A stretch of DNA of 64,000 nucleotides, from positions 32,792 to 96,791 of the forward strand of contig NZ_JACJTO010000013.1 of the NCBI RefSeq assembly GCF_014698755.1, given 5' to 3'. The notes beneath the pieces were generated by a model. That model was not told where the DNA came from, searched no databases, and was given only the letters and a program-made list of their open reading frames with translations. This DNA is from Aphanizomenon flos-aquae FACHB-1287 (GTDB lineage Bacteria > Cyanobacteriota > Cyanobacteriia > Cyanobacteriales > Nostocaceae). The translations under genes were made by a program, and so were the position numbers. Shown here one piece after another: positions 18,732 through 28,301 of this stretch (position 1 is the first letter of the stretch; each line of letters opens with the position of its first letter).

Positions 18732-18901
18732 ACAGTTTTTAATAAATAAACAGCTTTTTTAAATTTAATAAAATACAAAGTTATCTTATCTGTGTTCATC
18801 TGCGTTTATCCGCGTTTAATTCTTTTTTGTATTTTACTTAAATCAGAATTGCTGTAATTTGCTACTCAAAATTAGTATTAATTTGTAAATCGGAGGTGTT
18901 T

Positions 18902-20452
18902 ATGACTTGGGTAACAGGACAAGAATTACAAAATGGTAAATATATAATTCAGCAAGTTCTCGGTCAAGGAGGATTTGGAATTACTTACCAAGCATTACAA
19001 GTTAATTTAAATCGGTCTGTTGTCATTAAAACACCTAATAAATATCTGCAACATGATCCAGAGTATAACAAATATATAGAAAAATTTATTGCAGAAGGGC
19101 AAATATTAGCAGAGTTATCTAAAGATCCTCATTCTCATATTGTTGGGATAATTGAACTATTTCAGGAAGGTAATACCCATTGTCTAGTCATGGAGTTTAT
19201 ACCAGGGGAAAATTTGTTTCAGGTAATTAACCGTAGGGGAGCATTACCAGAAACAGAGATTGTAACTTATATTCGCCAAATTGGAGCAGCTTTGATAAAA
19301 GTACATGAAGCGGGTTTAGTGCATAGAGATGCACACCCTGGAAATATCATGCTACGAAATAATGGTAAAGCAGTTTTAATTGATTTTGGCATTGCTAAAC
19401 AAATAATTCCTGCAACTCAGAGTTCGACAGATAAATCAGCCCATGAGAGATTTGCTCCTTATGAACAGAGATATAGAGGAAGTAGAGATCCACGAGTAGA
19501 TATTTACTGTTTAGCTGCTAGTCTTTATTATGGAATAACTGGTCAAAGCCCGATAAATTCTTTAGCTCGTAAACTTGATAATGAGTTATTAATTGCACCG
19601 CAGGAAATTATTGTTAATATAAGCAACGAATTAAACCAAGCAATTCTTAAAGGTATGGCATTAGAAGCAAAAAATAGACCAGAATCAATGCAGTTGTGGC
19701 TAGAAATGTTAACTTACAAGTCTCAAATTCTTAATGCAGAACAAAACAGTATTAATGCAAAAACAATAATTGTTTCTGAATTAAAAAACAATACTAATGT
19801 AGAGGAAAACAATACTAATGTAGAGGAAAACATTGTTAATGTAAAAGAAGAAAATCCAACAGTAACAGTTCCATTTTTAGTTGAAGATAGTTATGAACAA
19901 GAAGTTATAGATGATGTAATTAATTTACCTAAACAGGTTCCTGCTAATAAACCAATTGGAAATACTTTTTGGATTTTGTTAGCTAGTTATTTACTACTTT
20001 ATGGATTAATAGGTTATTACTTAGCAGCTACTCATATAGATTTTTGGTTGGTGGCTATAGTTGTAGTCGGGGCTATGGCTGTAGCTTGGTGGTTAGCTGT
20101 GTGGATAGTAGGAGGGGCTGTACCTTTAGCAAGGGCTATAGTGGAAGCTGCACCTGCGGCTAGGGCTGTTGTCGGAGTTGTAACTAAACTTTGGTCTATT
20201 TTATCTAGGGCTTGGCCAGTATATGCGTTAGTGGCTGTGGCTGTACTAGTCTCTATTCCTTTGGCTGTAGTGATAGCTGTAATCGTTGCTGTAGTGGTTG
20301 CTGTAGTAGTTGCTGTACTTATAGCTGGGAGTTATGAAGACAAATTAGAGGAATTTCTTAACGAATTTCACACTTTTCTAATTTTAGCTGGCACTTCCAA
20401 CGTCGGTTTAGGTTTAGGATGGATAGTATACCGACTTTTGAAGCCGTTTTGA
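18902..20452 (+). CDS. Ser/Thr protein kinase with multi-pass membrane C-terminus
   Basis: Hanks-type kinase of 516 aa. All core motifs are present: GQGGFG (21-26), Lys43, HRD (141-143), DFG (161-163) and an APE-like PYEQRYRG. The linker carries seven-residue Asn/Val/Glu repeats (NNTNVEE). The C-terminal 190 residues are hydrophobic with perhaps five membrane helices, including a very Val/Ala-rich run. The start at ATG 18902 is chosen because GGAGG lies five bases upstream; the GTG at 18896 overlaps that site. Its ligand or substrate is unknown. The kinase domain is clearly paralogous to the preceding gene. Confidence 0.87.
   Translation: MTWVTGQELQNGKYIIQQVLGQGGFGITYQALQVNLNRSVVIKTPNKYLQHDPEYNKYIEKFIAEGQILAELSKDPHSHIVGIIELFQEGNTHCLVMEFIPGENLFQVINRRGALPETEIVTYIRQIGAALIKVHEAGLVHRDAHPGNIMLRNNGKAVLIDFGIAKQIIPATQSSTDKSAHERFAPYEQRYRGSRDPRVDIYCLAASLYYGITGQSPINSLARKLDNELLIAPQEIIVNISNELNQAILKGMALEAKNRPESMQLWLEMLTYKSQILNAEQNSINAKTIIVSELKNNTNVEENNTNVEENIVNVKEENPTVTVPFLVEDSYEQEVIDDVINLPKQVPANKPIGNTFWILLASYLLLYGLIGYYLAATHIDFWLVAIVVVGAMAVAWWLAVWIVGGAVPLARAIVEAAPAARAVVGVVTKLWSILSRAWPVYALVAVAVLVSIPLAVVIAVIVAVVVAVVVAVLIAGSYEDKLEEFLNEFHTFLILAGTSNVGLGLGWIVYRLLKPF
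19787..19850 (+). repeat. 21-nt in-frame repeats in the second kinase
   Basis: Two near-identical 21-nt units and a degenerate third encode NNTNVEE, NNTNVEE and NIVNVKE. The position in the protein matches the repeat in the upstream paralogue, but the unit sequence differs. Confidence 0.75.
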
Positions 20453-20616
20453 TAGTTAGTAAATAGACATTTGGAGATAAAGATTGTATAGACCTTCCAT
20501 ATAATCACTACCCATATTTAACTTCAGGACTTACACAAAATATTCCTCAAACCCTCCTTTCTCCGTGTTCTCCGTGCCTGGAGTGGTTCGTTATTCCCTA
20601 ACTCCTAAATTTAATA

Positions 20617-21339
20617 TTACGCTTCCGGTTCAATTCCCAAAGCCCGTAATTGTGCGGCCAAACGATTTGCTCTTTCTTCACCAGTTAATAACAAATTACC
20701 TTGCAAATCCCACCACCGCAACCAGGGTAACTCCATATTTTGATATTCACCCGTCCATAACCCTAACTCCACACCTGTATGTTTAATTGGATAATGTCCT
20801 CTTTCATTTGCTGATAATAACTGATATTTTCCACCAATTAATTCATAAACTTCTATACTGGCTTTATTCACTTCATAAATGCCATAAAAAGCGGGTTTAA
20901 TCACCTGTTCATAAATCCATAATTTACCTTTCCAAGGAGTTTTATCTCGTTCTTCTGCACCATTCCCCGAAACAAATTCTAACACAATTAATGGTGAAAT
21001 ATATTCTTGCCAAAGAACATAGGAACGTCGGGTTTTACCATTAAGTAAAGGTGGGACATTCGGGACATAATACCAGTCTGGCGCTACTGCACCTTTTTCC
21101 GGTGGTTCAGTAATACGCCAATAAATACCTAAATCCTGTCCGATAAAATATTGACCTTCAGAATAAAGTTTTTGTAATACTTGTGTGATAGAATCAGTTA
21201 GTAGAATACTTTGGGGATGTTCTTGCCAATTTTTTACAAAAGTACCGTTAGAGTCTGGTAATTGGGTATGATCTGGAAGAGAGGTTTCTGGATAAGGGCG
21301 TAAGTCTGGATCTTCCTGAACATCAGTTGTAAAAGTCAT
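20617..21339 (-). CDS. Uma2-family (DUF820) putative endonuclease
   Basis: A 240-aa member of the Uma2 family, restriction-endonuclease-like proteins that are greatly expanded in cyanobacteria. The PD-(D/E)XK-type core can be seen as VAPDWYYVP (Asp) followed by PLIVLEFVSGNGAEERDKT (Glu and Lys) and WIYEQVIKPAFYGIYE. The C-terminus (LLLTGEERANRLAAQLRALGIEP) is the usual helical tail. No partner gene is adjacent. Biological role is unknown for the family. Confidence 0.85.
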   Translation of the reverse strand: MTFTTDVQEDPDLRPYPETSLPDHTQLPDSNGTFVKNWQEHPQSILLTDSITQVLQKLYSEGQYFIGQDLGIYWRITEPPEKGAVAPDWYYVPNVPPLLNGKTRRSYVLWQEYISPLIVLEFVSGNGAEERDKTPWKGKLWIYEQVIKPAFYGIYEVNKASIEVYELIGGKYQLLSANERGHYPIKHTGVELGLWTGEYQNMELPWLRWWDLQGNLLLTGEERANRLAAQLRALGIEPEA

Positions 21340-21439
21340 TATGTCCTCCTAATAGTGTGAGGTTTATTCTAGTTTAGCAAAATTAGCAATAGTAAGAGAC
21401 AATGACTGAATTTAAATATGCGTGATATCAAAACCCTTA

Positions 21440-21465
21440 TAGAGACGTTCCATGGAACGTCTCTA
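21440..21465. repeat. 26-bp perfect palindrome
   Basis: A perfect inverted repeat centred on CCATGG, with arms beginning TAGAGACGTTC. It lies between the divergent-tail region of the Uma2 gene and the 3' end of metF. Similar GAGACGTTCC palindromes recur in cyanobacterial intergenic DNA, so I treat it as a mobile palindromic repeat that may also terminate transcription. Confidence 0.7.
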
Positions 21466-21495
21466 CTAAATTTATACTTTAAGCTACTTTTTCTC

Positions 21496-22410
21496 CTAAC
21501 TAACTTTCTCCACCCCCGCTAAATCCAAAATCGGCGCAATTAGATCTTCTCTTTTTACCGCCATAATATGCACTCCCTGACACAATCCCCGCGCCATTTG
21601 CACCTGTTCTGCGGCAATTTTCATTCCTTCTTCTAGGGGATGTTTTGCTTTTGCTAATCTCTCAATAATGTGTTCAGGAATATTCACACCAGGGACAGCT
21701 TTATTAATAAACTGGGCATTTTTTGCCGATTTCAACAGAAAAATTCCTGCTAAAATTGGTTTATTGTAACCACAGGCGATTTTATCCATGAACTTTTCTA
21801 ATATTTCAAAATCAGTAATTAATTGACTTTGAAAAAATTGCGCTCCGGCTGCTATTTTCTTTTCAAAACGACTTTGTAAACCTGACCAACTGCGAGATTG
21901 AGGATCTACTGCTGCACCTGCAAATAAGTCTAATTTACCATCAGTTAAAGGTTTTTCATTAAAATCAATACCTTGATTCATGTTTCTAATTAACTGCAAC
22001 AGTCGCACAGCTTCCAAATCAAAAACAGCTTTTGCTTGAGGATGATCACCAGCCTTTACAGGGTCGCCAGTTAAAGCTAAAATGTTGCGGATACCCAAAG
22101 CATGAGCACCCATTAAATCCGCTTGTAATCCAATTCTATTACGATCGCGGCAAGCAAACTGACAAATCGGTTCAATCCCATTTTGCAGTAAAATGGCCGA
22201 AGCTACTAACGAAGACATTCGCATCACAGCGCGGCTACCATCAGTAATATTGACAGCATGAACTCTCCCCTTAAGAGTCGCCGCCATTTTGATAGTATGG
22301 GTCATATCTCCCCCTTTTGGAGGTGCAACTTCGGCGGTAATTAAAAACTCCCCCGTAAGGGACGCTTTACGGAAGTTATTAAAATCACTGTGTCTCTGGG
22401 TATCCGGCAT
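21496..22410 (-). CDS. metF: Methylenetetrahydrofolate reductase
   Basis: FAD-dependent TIM-barrel enzyme of 304 aa that reduces 5,10-methylene-THF to 5-methyl-THF for methionine synthesis. ITAEVAPPKGGD carries the conserved active-site Glu, ILALTGDPVKAGD binds the flavin and folate, and AGIFLLKSAK is also typical. There is no C-terminal regulatory domain, as usual in bacteria. trpS lies just upstream on the same strand (44 bp), so the two may be co-transcribed. Confidence 0.87.
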   Translation of the reverse strand: MPDTQRHSDFNNFRKASLTGEFLITAEVAPPKGGDMTHTIKMAATLKGRVHAVNITDGSRAVMRMSSLVASAILLQNGIEPICQFACRDRNRIGLQADLMGAHALGIRNILALTGDPVKAGDHPQAKAVFDLEAVRLLQLIRNMNQGIDFNEKPLTDGKLDLFAGAAVDPQSRSWSGLQSRFEKKIAAGAQFFQSQLITDFEILEKFMDKIACGYNKPILAGIFLLKSAKNAQFINKAVPGVNIPEHIIERLAKAKHPLEEGMKIAAEQVQMARGLCQGVHIMAVKREDLIAPILDLAGVEKVS

Positions 22411-22454
22411 AACATTATAATTTCGATTTGCTAATAGGGTAAAACAAATTATAC

Positions 22455-23477
22455 CTAAAAGCTTAAATTTTTAAGAGGAACAGTAAAGCCCAAAGCAGCT
22501 TTAACATCTGCTAAAGTAGAATCAGCGATCGCTCTAGCTTTATCACTACCATCTCGCAACACTGACTCTAAATAACCCTTATCATCTATTACATCCTTAT
22601 ATTTGTCCTGAATTGGCTTTAAAGCATGAATTACTGTTTCTGTCAATAAAGGTTTAAACTGTCCCCAACCCATATCTACACACTCAACCCCTACCTCTTC
22701 CTTAGTTTTTCCAGCCAGTAGGGCATACAATGTTAATAGATTATGGCATTCTGGGCGTTCTGAATCATCAAAGGTTAAACCCCTCACCAAATCAGTTTTA
22801 CAGCGTTTAATCTTCTTAGTAATCTCCTCTGGAGAGTCTAAAATATTAATTCGACTTAATTCCGCAGGATCTGATTTTGACATTTTCCGTGTTCCATCTG
22901 TCAAACTCATCACCCTTGCACCTTCCTTTCTAATTAAAGGCTCTGGTAATTTTAATACAGGTGCTTTTTTCGCAAATTGGTGATTAAACCTATTGACAAT
23001 ATCTCGCGTTAATTCCAAATGTTGCTTTTGATCTTCACCTACTGGCACTTTATCAGCTTGATACAGTAAAATATCCGCAGCCATCAGTACAGGATAATCT
23101 AACAAACCAACACCGACATTTTCCCCTTGTTTAACAGCCTTTTCCTTAAACTGAATCATATCCTGTAACCAGTTCAGGGGAGTAATACAATTTAATAACC
23201 AAGTCAGTTCACTGTGGGCGGAAACATGGGACTGGACAAAAATACTAGAATGTTCTAAACTGATACCACAGGCTAAATATAAAGCAGCAATGGTATAAGT
23301 ATCAGCCGCTAAAGTGGCGGGATTATGCGGTGCAGTAATGGCGTGTAAATCTACTACACAAAAGAAATTTTCATACTGGTCTTGAATTTCTACCCAGTTA
23401 CGAATCGCACCTAAGTAGTTACCTAAGTGTAAATTACCAGTTGGTTGAACTCCCGACAGAACGCGCTGCTTACCCAT
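22455..23477 (-). CDS. trpS: Tryptophanyl-tRNA synthetase
   Basis: Class I aminoacyl-tRNA synthetase of 340 aa that charges tRNA-Trp. The HIGH-equivalent motif is PTGNLHLGNYLG near the N-terminus and the KMSKS loop is RKMSKSDP. GEDQKQHLELTRDI is a signature for TrpS. Normal length and complete. Confidence 0.95.
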   Translation of the reverse strand: MGKQRVLSGVQPTGNLHLGNYLGAIRNWVEIQDQYENFFCVVDLHAITAPHNPATLAADTYTIAALYLACGISLEHSSIFVQSHVSAHSELTWLLNCITPLNWLQDMIQFKEKAVKQGENVGVGLLDYPVLMAADILLYQADKVPVGEDQKQHLELTRDIVNRFNHQFAKKAPVLKLPEPLIRKEGARVMSLTDGTRKMSKSDPAELSRINILDSPEEITKKIKRCKTDLVRGLTFDDSERPECHNLLTLYALLAGKTKEEVGVECVDMGWGQFKPLLTETVIHALKPIQDKYKDVIDDKGYLESVLRDGSDKARAIADSTLADVKAALGFTVPLKNLSF

Positions 23478-23605
23478 AATTATCTGTTAATTATCTGTTA
23501 TTTATCTTCTCTTCCCCCCTTGATAAATGGGGCGTTACAAAACTAGTTTTAGTAGCTATTGGGGCTTAGTGATGGGTTTAATCTTCTATATCTTTTCCCA
23601 GTATA

Positions 23606-23675
23606 ATTACACACTAATTTTTTCCCTGTTCCCTAAAACTAAAAAACTTTGTACCTCATGAGCATGGGAACTGCT
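23606..23675. repeat. 70-bp dispersed intergenic repeat, copy 2
   Basis: Second copy of the element at 9231-9300, same orientation, about 91% identical by eye. It lies between trpS and the downstream hydrolase gene in non-coding DNA. Confidence 0.8.
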
Positions 23676-23748
23676 ATAACTATTGACACCATTAGGGATA
23701 AATCCGCTGATATTCTTAGTTTAACGAATCCACTTAGCTTAGACCCCT

Positions 23749-24594
23749 TTAGGAACAACTTAAAAACTCTTTGACCTGTGCTAAATAAGTTTCGGAGTCT
23801 TCCAACATAGGAAAATGCGCTGTATTGGGAATAACATTTAATTGCACTTTATCACTCAAAGCTGCAGCAGTTTTCCCCAATTTAGCTGGAATAATAATAT
23901 CATATTCCCCAGCAATCAGCAAAGTTGGTATAGTTAATTTAGCAAATTCTCCTGGCATTATTTTCGCTTGTTCTTCACTAACAGAAGTGTAAATAGTTCC
24001 TAAAGCAGCATCATAATGAGCATTAATGAAATCTTCTAAAAAAGCCTGACGTTCATTTTTAGGAATAGAACGATGTAAAAATCTAGCCATAAACATTCTA
24101 TCAGCTAGGGGAATTTTACTTAACCATTGGGGACGGAATTTAACTACATAACCGCCAAATTTATGAAAAGCAGAAAAAGCCTTTTCATCATATTCAAAAA
24201 TACCGCTACAAGTTAAAATTCCCTTTTCGACCTTTTGGGGATAACGATTAAAAAATAAGGTAGCAATAGAAGCACCCATAGAATGGGCGTTAATATAAAC
24301 ACGATCAAGATTTAACTCATTTAATAAAACCGCCAAATCTTCTACATATTCTGTTAATTCATAACTTAAATTACTGTTATTTTGAGGTTGACATTGAGAA
24401 CGACCAAAACCCCGTAAATCATATAATAAACAATCGAAATTATCTAATAAAGCCTCAGCCGTACTTTGCCAATATCTAGCCGAACCAGCCCAACCATGTA
24501 CAAAAACCATCACAGGTTTAATAATATCTGATGGTTTTTTTATCCATTCGTAATAATGATCAACACCCCGAACATTTATATAACTCATTGCCAC
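23749..24594 (-). CDS. Alpha/beta-fold hydrolase
   Basis: Alpha/beta hydrolase of 281 aa. VFVHGWAGSARYW is the oxyanion region, NAHSMGASIATL the nucleophile elbow with its Ser, LLIAGEYDIIIP contributes the acid, and NTAHFPMLEDSE the catalytic His. No membrane segment or signal peptide. Substrate unknown. It is not closely similar to the other hydrolase in this window at 12953-13840. Confidence 0.8.
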   Translation of the reverse strand: MAMSYINVRGVDHYYEWIKKPSDIIKPVMVFVHGWAGSARYWQSTAEALLDNFDCLLYDLRGFGRSQCQPQNNSNLSYELTEYVEDLAVLLNELNLDRVYINAHSMGASIATLFFNRYPQKVEKGILTCSGIFEYDEKAFSAFHKFGGYVVKFRPQWLSKIPLADRMFMARFLHRSIPKNERQAFLEDFINAHYDAALGTIYTSVSEEQAKIMPGEFAKLTIPTLLIAGEYDIIIPAKLGKTAAALSDKVQLNVIPNTAHFPMLEDSETYLAQVKEFLSCS

Positions 24595-24595
24595 A

Positions 24596-24682
24596 ATTCA
24601 ACTAACAACTAACAATTGACAACTAACAACTGACAATTGACAATTGACAACTAACAACTGACAATTGACAATTGACAACTGA
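24596..24682. repeat. Heptanucleotide tandem repeats (STRR)
   Basis: About twelve consecutive heptamers, mixing CAACTAA, CAATTGA and CAACTGA, fill nearly the whole gap between clpX and the hydrolase gene. Confidence 0.9.
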
Positions 24683-24685
24683 CTT

Positions 24686-26029
24686 TTAAGCCGATTCTGG
24701 TTTCGGTAAAGAAGAAGGATGTACCAACAATTCAGCAGTAGAACGTTTTTCCACCATTTCCTTAGTAATAGTACAGCGAGTCACATCTTTACGGGAAGGT
24801 AACTCATACATCACATCCAGCATCAACTCCTCCACGATACCTCGTAAAGCCCGCGCTCCAGTTTTCCGCCGATAAGCCTCTTGAGCGATCGCTTTCAACG
24901 CATCTGGTTTAAAATCTAACTGAACATTATCCATATTTAGCAGTTTTTGGTACTGTTTTACCAAAGCACTGCGTGGTTCAGTGAGAATTGCCATTAGTGC
25001 CTCCTCATCTAGAGGGTCTACCACAGCCACCATAGGAATCCGGCCAATAAACTCAGGAATCATGCCAAATTTCACCAAATCATCTGGTTGCAGATGACGT
25101 AAGGTATCAGCAGCGCGTTTTTCCTTAGTTTGCACATCCCCAGGCTGTACAAAACCAATTGACTTTTTACCAACTCTCTGGTCTACAACCTTTTCCAAAC
25201 CGACGAAAGCACCACCACAGACAAACAAAATATTGCTCGTATCAATTTGGATACAATCTTGATACGGGTGCTTACGTCCGCCCTGGGGTGGGACATTAGC
25301 CACAGTCCCCTCTAACATCTTCAGTAAAGCCTGTTGTACCCCTTCTCCAGAAACATCCCTAGTAATAGAGGGATTTTCACTTTTGCGGGCGATTTTATCA
25401 ATTTCATCAATGTAGATAATACCCCGTTGAGCCTCTTCTACATCCAAATCTGCCACCTGCAACAGACGCAACAGGATATTTTCCACATCCTCCCCCACAT
25501 ATCCAGCTTCCGTCAGGGTTGTAGCATCAGCAACAGCAAAAGGAACATCCAGAATTTTGGCCAGAGTTTGCGCTAATAGAGTTTTACCGCAACCAGTTGG
25601 ACCAATAAGTAAAATATTGGACTTTTGTAGTTCTATGGCATCATCTACCCCAGCCTTCCCATTACCCTTAGACTGAAGAATAGCCAGTCGTTTGTAATGA
25701 TTGTAAACAGCCACAGATAGGACTTTCTTAGCTTCATCTTGGCCAATCACGTGTTCATCTAAATAATTTTTAATCTCCCTCGGTTTAGGGATTTGATTAA
25801 ACGAGAGATTAGACGAACGGGTGCGACGTTTTTCAGGCGGTTCTGATTTTTGCGGTGATTGTGGTGGGGCTGCTGCATTGGTATCCAGCAATTCCTCATC
25901 AAGGATTTCATTACACAAGTCAACGCATTCATCGCAGATGTAGACTCCCGGACCTGCGATTAATTTACGTACTTGCTCTTGAGACTTGCCACAAAATGAA
26001 CATTTTAAATGGGAGTCGTACTTAGACAT
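24686..26029 (-). CDS. clpX: ATP-dependent Clp protease unfoldase ClpX
   Basis: AAA+ unfoldase of 447 aa that recognises and feeds substrates to ClpP. The N-terminal zinc-binding domain has Cys10, Cys13, Cys32 and Cys35. A Walker A motif (GPTGCGKT), the pore loop GYVGED, the Walker B region [10 protein letters not shown] and the ClpP-docking IGF-like loop (KSIGFVQPG) follow. A Pro/Ser-rich linker separates the two domains. It lies 31 bp downstream of clpP in the tig-clpP-clpX cluster. Confidence 0.96.
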   Translation of the reverse strand: MSKYDSHLKCSFCGKSQEQVRKLIAGPGVYICDECVDLCNEILDEELLDTNAAAPPQSPQKSEPPEKRRTRSSNLSFNQIPKPREIKNYLDEHVIGQDEAKKVLSVAVYNHYKRLAILQSKGNGKAGVDDAIELQKSNILLIGPTGCGKTLLAQTLAKILDVPFAVADATTLTEAGYVGEDVENILLRLLQVADLDVEEAQRGIIYIDEIDKIARKSENPSITRDVSGEGVQQALLKMLEGTVANVPPQGGRKHPYQDCIQIDTSNILFVCGGAFVGLEKVVDQRVGKKSIGFVQPGDVQTKEKRAADTLRHLQPDDLVKFGMIPEFIGRIPMVAVVDPLDEEALMAILTEPRSALVKQYQKLLNMDNVQLDFKPDALKAIAQEAYRRKTGARALRGIVEELMLDVMYELPSRKDVTRCTITKEMVEKRSTAELLVHPSSLPKPESA

Positions 26030-26059
26030 ATCAGCCTCTTATTTCAGAATGACGACGAT

Positions 26060-26764
26060 TTACCCTGCTGTCGGAAGATTTTGTCTAGAAATGACCTGAT
26101 CGATCAAACCATAATTCTTCGCCTCTTCTGCTGACATGAAAAAGTCGCGCTCGGTATCAGCCTCAATTTTTTCCAAAGGTTGACCAGTATGCTTGGCCAT
26201 TAATTGATTTAATTCACCCTTGATGTAAAGGATTTCTCGCGCTTGAATTTCAATGTCAATGGCCTGCCCTTGAGCGCCACCCAGGGGTTGGTGAATCATA
26301 ATCCGGGAGTCAGGTAAAGACATCCGTTTTCCAGCAGTTCCAGACGTTAATAAAAATGCCCCCATGCTCGCGGCTAATCCAAAACAGATAGTTACAACAT
26401 CGGGACGTATTTGTTGAATTGTATCATAGATTGCCATACCCGCGTAGACAGAGCCACCAGGAGAATTAATGTACAATTGAATATCCTTTTCCGCGTCCTC
26501 AGAGTCCAGGAAAAGTAATTGGGCAACAATAGAATTAGCTACAACATCATCTATGGGCGTTCCTAAAAAAATAATCCGCTCGCGCAGTAAGCGGGAGTAG
26601 ATATCAAATGCCCTTTCTCCCATTCCAGACTGTTCTACCACCATCGGCACAATATTACTAGAACTACTGGAAATGCCACGAGTACCGAGAGGACTCAAGC
26701 TGGTGATTGGGTAATTTGCCGATTGCGATACAAGCATACTAGAATATTTAAAAATAAATGGCAT
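26060..26764 (-). CDS. clpP: ATP-dependent Clp protease proteolytic subunit
   Basis: Serine peptidase of 234 aa forming the ClpP barrel. The catalytic Ser133 (GLAASMGAF) and His158 (MIHQPLGG) are intact, with the Asp near residue 207. The sequence between the N-terminus and residue 40 is unusually long and Ser-rich for ClpP; the ATG at codon 10 (26737) is an equally good start and would shorten it. It sits between tig and clpX on the same strand, so it is the copy most likely to pair with ClpX. Confidence 0.94.
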   Translation of the reverse strand: MPFIFKYSSMLVSQSANYPITSLSPLGTRGISSSSSNIVPMVVEQSGMGERAFDIYSRLLRERIIFLGTPIDDVVANSIVAQLLFLDSEDAEKDIQLYINSPGGSVYAGMAIYDTIQQIRPDVVTICFGLAASMGAFLLTSGTAGKRMSLPDSRIMIHQPLGGAQGQAIDIEIQAREILYIKGELNQLMAKHTGQPLEKIEADTERDFFMSAEEAKNYGLIDQVISRQNLPTAG

Positions 26765-26870
26765 GAAATTGTGAACTGTTAACCATTATGCCCTATAAGA
26801 CAGAATTCAGGGGTAAAAGGCAGAGGGTAGGAGTAAGAGGTAGGAGGCAGGGGGCAGATATTTCCTAACC

Positions 26871-26908
26871 ACCAATTACCAATTACCAATTACCCATTAC
26901 CCATTACT
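26871..26908. repeat. Heptanucleotide tandem repeats (STRR)
   Basis: CAATTAC and CCATTAC heptamers that overlap the stop codon of tig by a few bases. Confidence 0.8.
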
Positions 26909-28301
26909 CAGGATTACTAGTTTCTTCTTCCTGAACTACTTCAGTGCTTTCAGTTACTTCTTCAGCACTTAAAGAACCTGCCGCGACCAGTTCCACAGAT
27001 GAACGTTCTAACAACCAATCAACGATCTTTTTGGTTAAAAGTTCTTCTTTGACAACTCCACGCAGTCTATTTTCATCTAAATCTTGATCAGCGTACTCTG
27101 TCATCAATTCTGTGACTCTAGCTTCAACTTCTTCCGTTCCCACCTCAATAGATTCGCGTTTGCCAATTTCTTGTAAAGATAGAGTCCGTTTGAGACGCTC
27201 TATAGCTTCAGGTTTGGATCTATCTCTTAATTGGGGGATAATTTCTTGGGTGAATAGCTTTTTCACGTCTATTCCTTGCTCGGACAACTTCATGGCTGTC
27301 TGTGATAGCATAGCATCAATTTCTTGATCAATGAGTGTGGTCGGCAAGTCTATTTCGACATAATTAAGCAGTTCCGTTAGTAAAGCTTCTTGCTGATTGT
27401 CTTTGGTTTTATCTGCAGCTTCTTTTTGATACCGTTCTACTAAGGATGCCCGTAATTGCTCTAATGTCTCAAAGTCGCTGACTTCTTGGGCAAAATCATC
27501 GTCTAATTCTGGCAGTTCTTTGGTTTTAATTTCTTTGAGGGTAATGGTAAACAAAGCTGCTTTACCAGATAATTCTTCATTACCGTAAGGTTCTGGGAAT
27601 TGAGCAGCTACTTCTTTGGTTTCTTCTGGGTTCATACCCACGATACCCAAGACAAAACCAGGAATAAACTTATCTTCCTGTAACTCAACTTGAAAATCAG
27701 TTCCTTGTCCGCCGGGAATGGGTTTGGGTTCACTATCAGGATCATCACCTTCAGTTTTGGCAATCACACCCTTAAAGTCAATCACTACCATATCACCAAT
27801 TTCCGCAGCCCGTCCCTCCACAGGAACTAATGTTGCTAATTTTTCTCTTTGGGCTTCAATAACGGTATCCACTTGGGTAGGATCATACTGGATTTCCTCC
27901 GCTTTGGCTGCTAAACCCGTGTATTGATTTAACTTGATTTCTGGAACAACATCCACAGCAGCCGCAAAAGTCAGGGGTTGTCCTGGTTCATAATTGACAA
28001 TTAAATCATCAAAAGAAGACCGTAATTGAGGTTGACCAATTGCTGTAATTGCTTCTTGTTTAATTGCTTGCTCAATGCCTTCTTGAAGGATTTCTTCCAG
28101 AGCAGTTGCTTTGACGCGAAAATTACCAATACGTTGTATTAATATTTGCCGGGGTACTTTGCCTTTGCGAAACCCAGGAATATTTACGGTCTTAGTTAAA
28201 TTTCTAACGGCTTGCTCGTATTTTTGTTTGGTGATTTCCGGTGTAATTTCTATTTCCAAACCAATTTGACTGGCGGGAAGTTTTTCCTGGGTAACTTTCA
28301 T
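26904..28301 (-). CDS. tig: Trigger factor
   Basis: Ribosome-associated chaperone of 465 aa with peptidyl-prolyl isomerase activity. The ribosome-binding signature is near the N-terminus (NIPGFRKGKVPRQIL, residues 40-54). The FKBP-type PPIase domain (IGDMVVIDFKGVI, about 165-250) and the C-terminal helical arms follow. The tail is acidic (Glu/Val/Ser-rich). It heads the tig-clpP-clpX cluster, a very common bacterial arrangement. Confidence 0.95.
   Translation of the reverse strand: MKVTQEKLPASQIGLEIEITPEITKQKYEQAVRNLTKTVNIPGFRKGKVPRQILIQRIGNFRVKATALEEILQEGIEQAIKQEAITAIGQPQLRSSFDDLIVNYEPGQPLTFAAAVDVVPEIKLNQYTGLAAKAEEIQYDPTQVDTVIEAQREKLATLVPVEGRAAEIGDMVVIDFKGVIAKTEGDDPDSEPKPIPGGQGTDFQVELQEDKFIPGFVLGIVGMNPEETKEVAAQFPEPYGNEELSGKAALFTITLKEIKTKELPELDDDFAQEVSDFETLEQLRASLVERYQKEAADKTKDNQQEALLTELLNYVEIDLPTTLIDQEIDAMLSQTAMKLSEQGIDVKKLFTQEIIPQLRDRSKPEAIERLKRTLSLQEIGKRESIEVGTEEVEARVTELMTEYADQDLDENRLRGVVKEELLTKKIVDWLLERSSVELVAAGSLSAEEVTESTEVVQEEETSNPE

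Noticed and set aside
24596..24682. Tandem repeats considered as a CRISPR array
   Set aside because: Units are seven bases with no spacers, and there are no cas genes; this is a short tandem repeat block.
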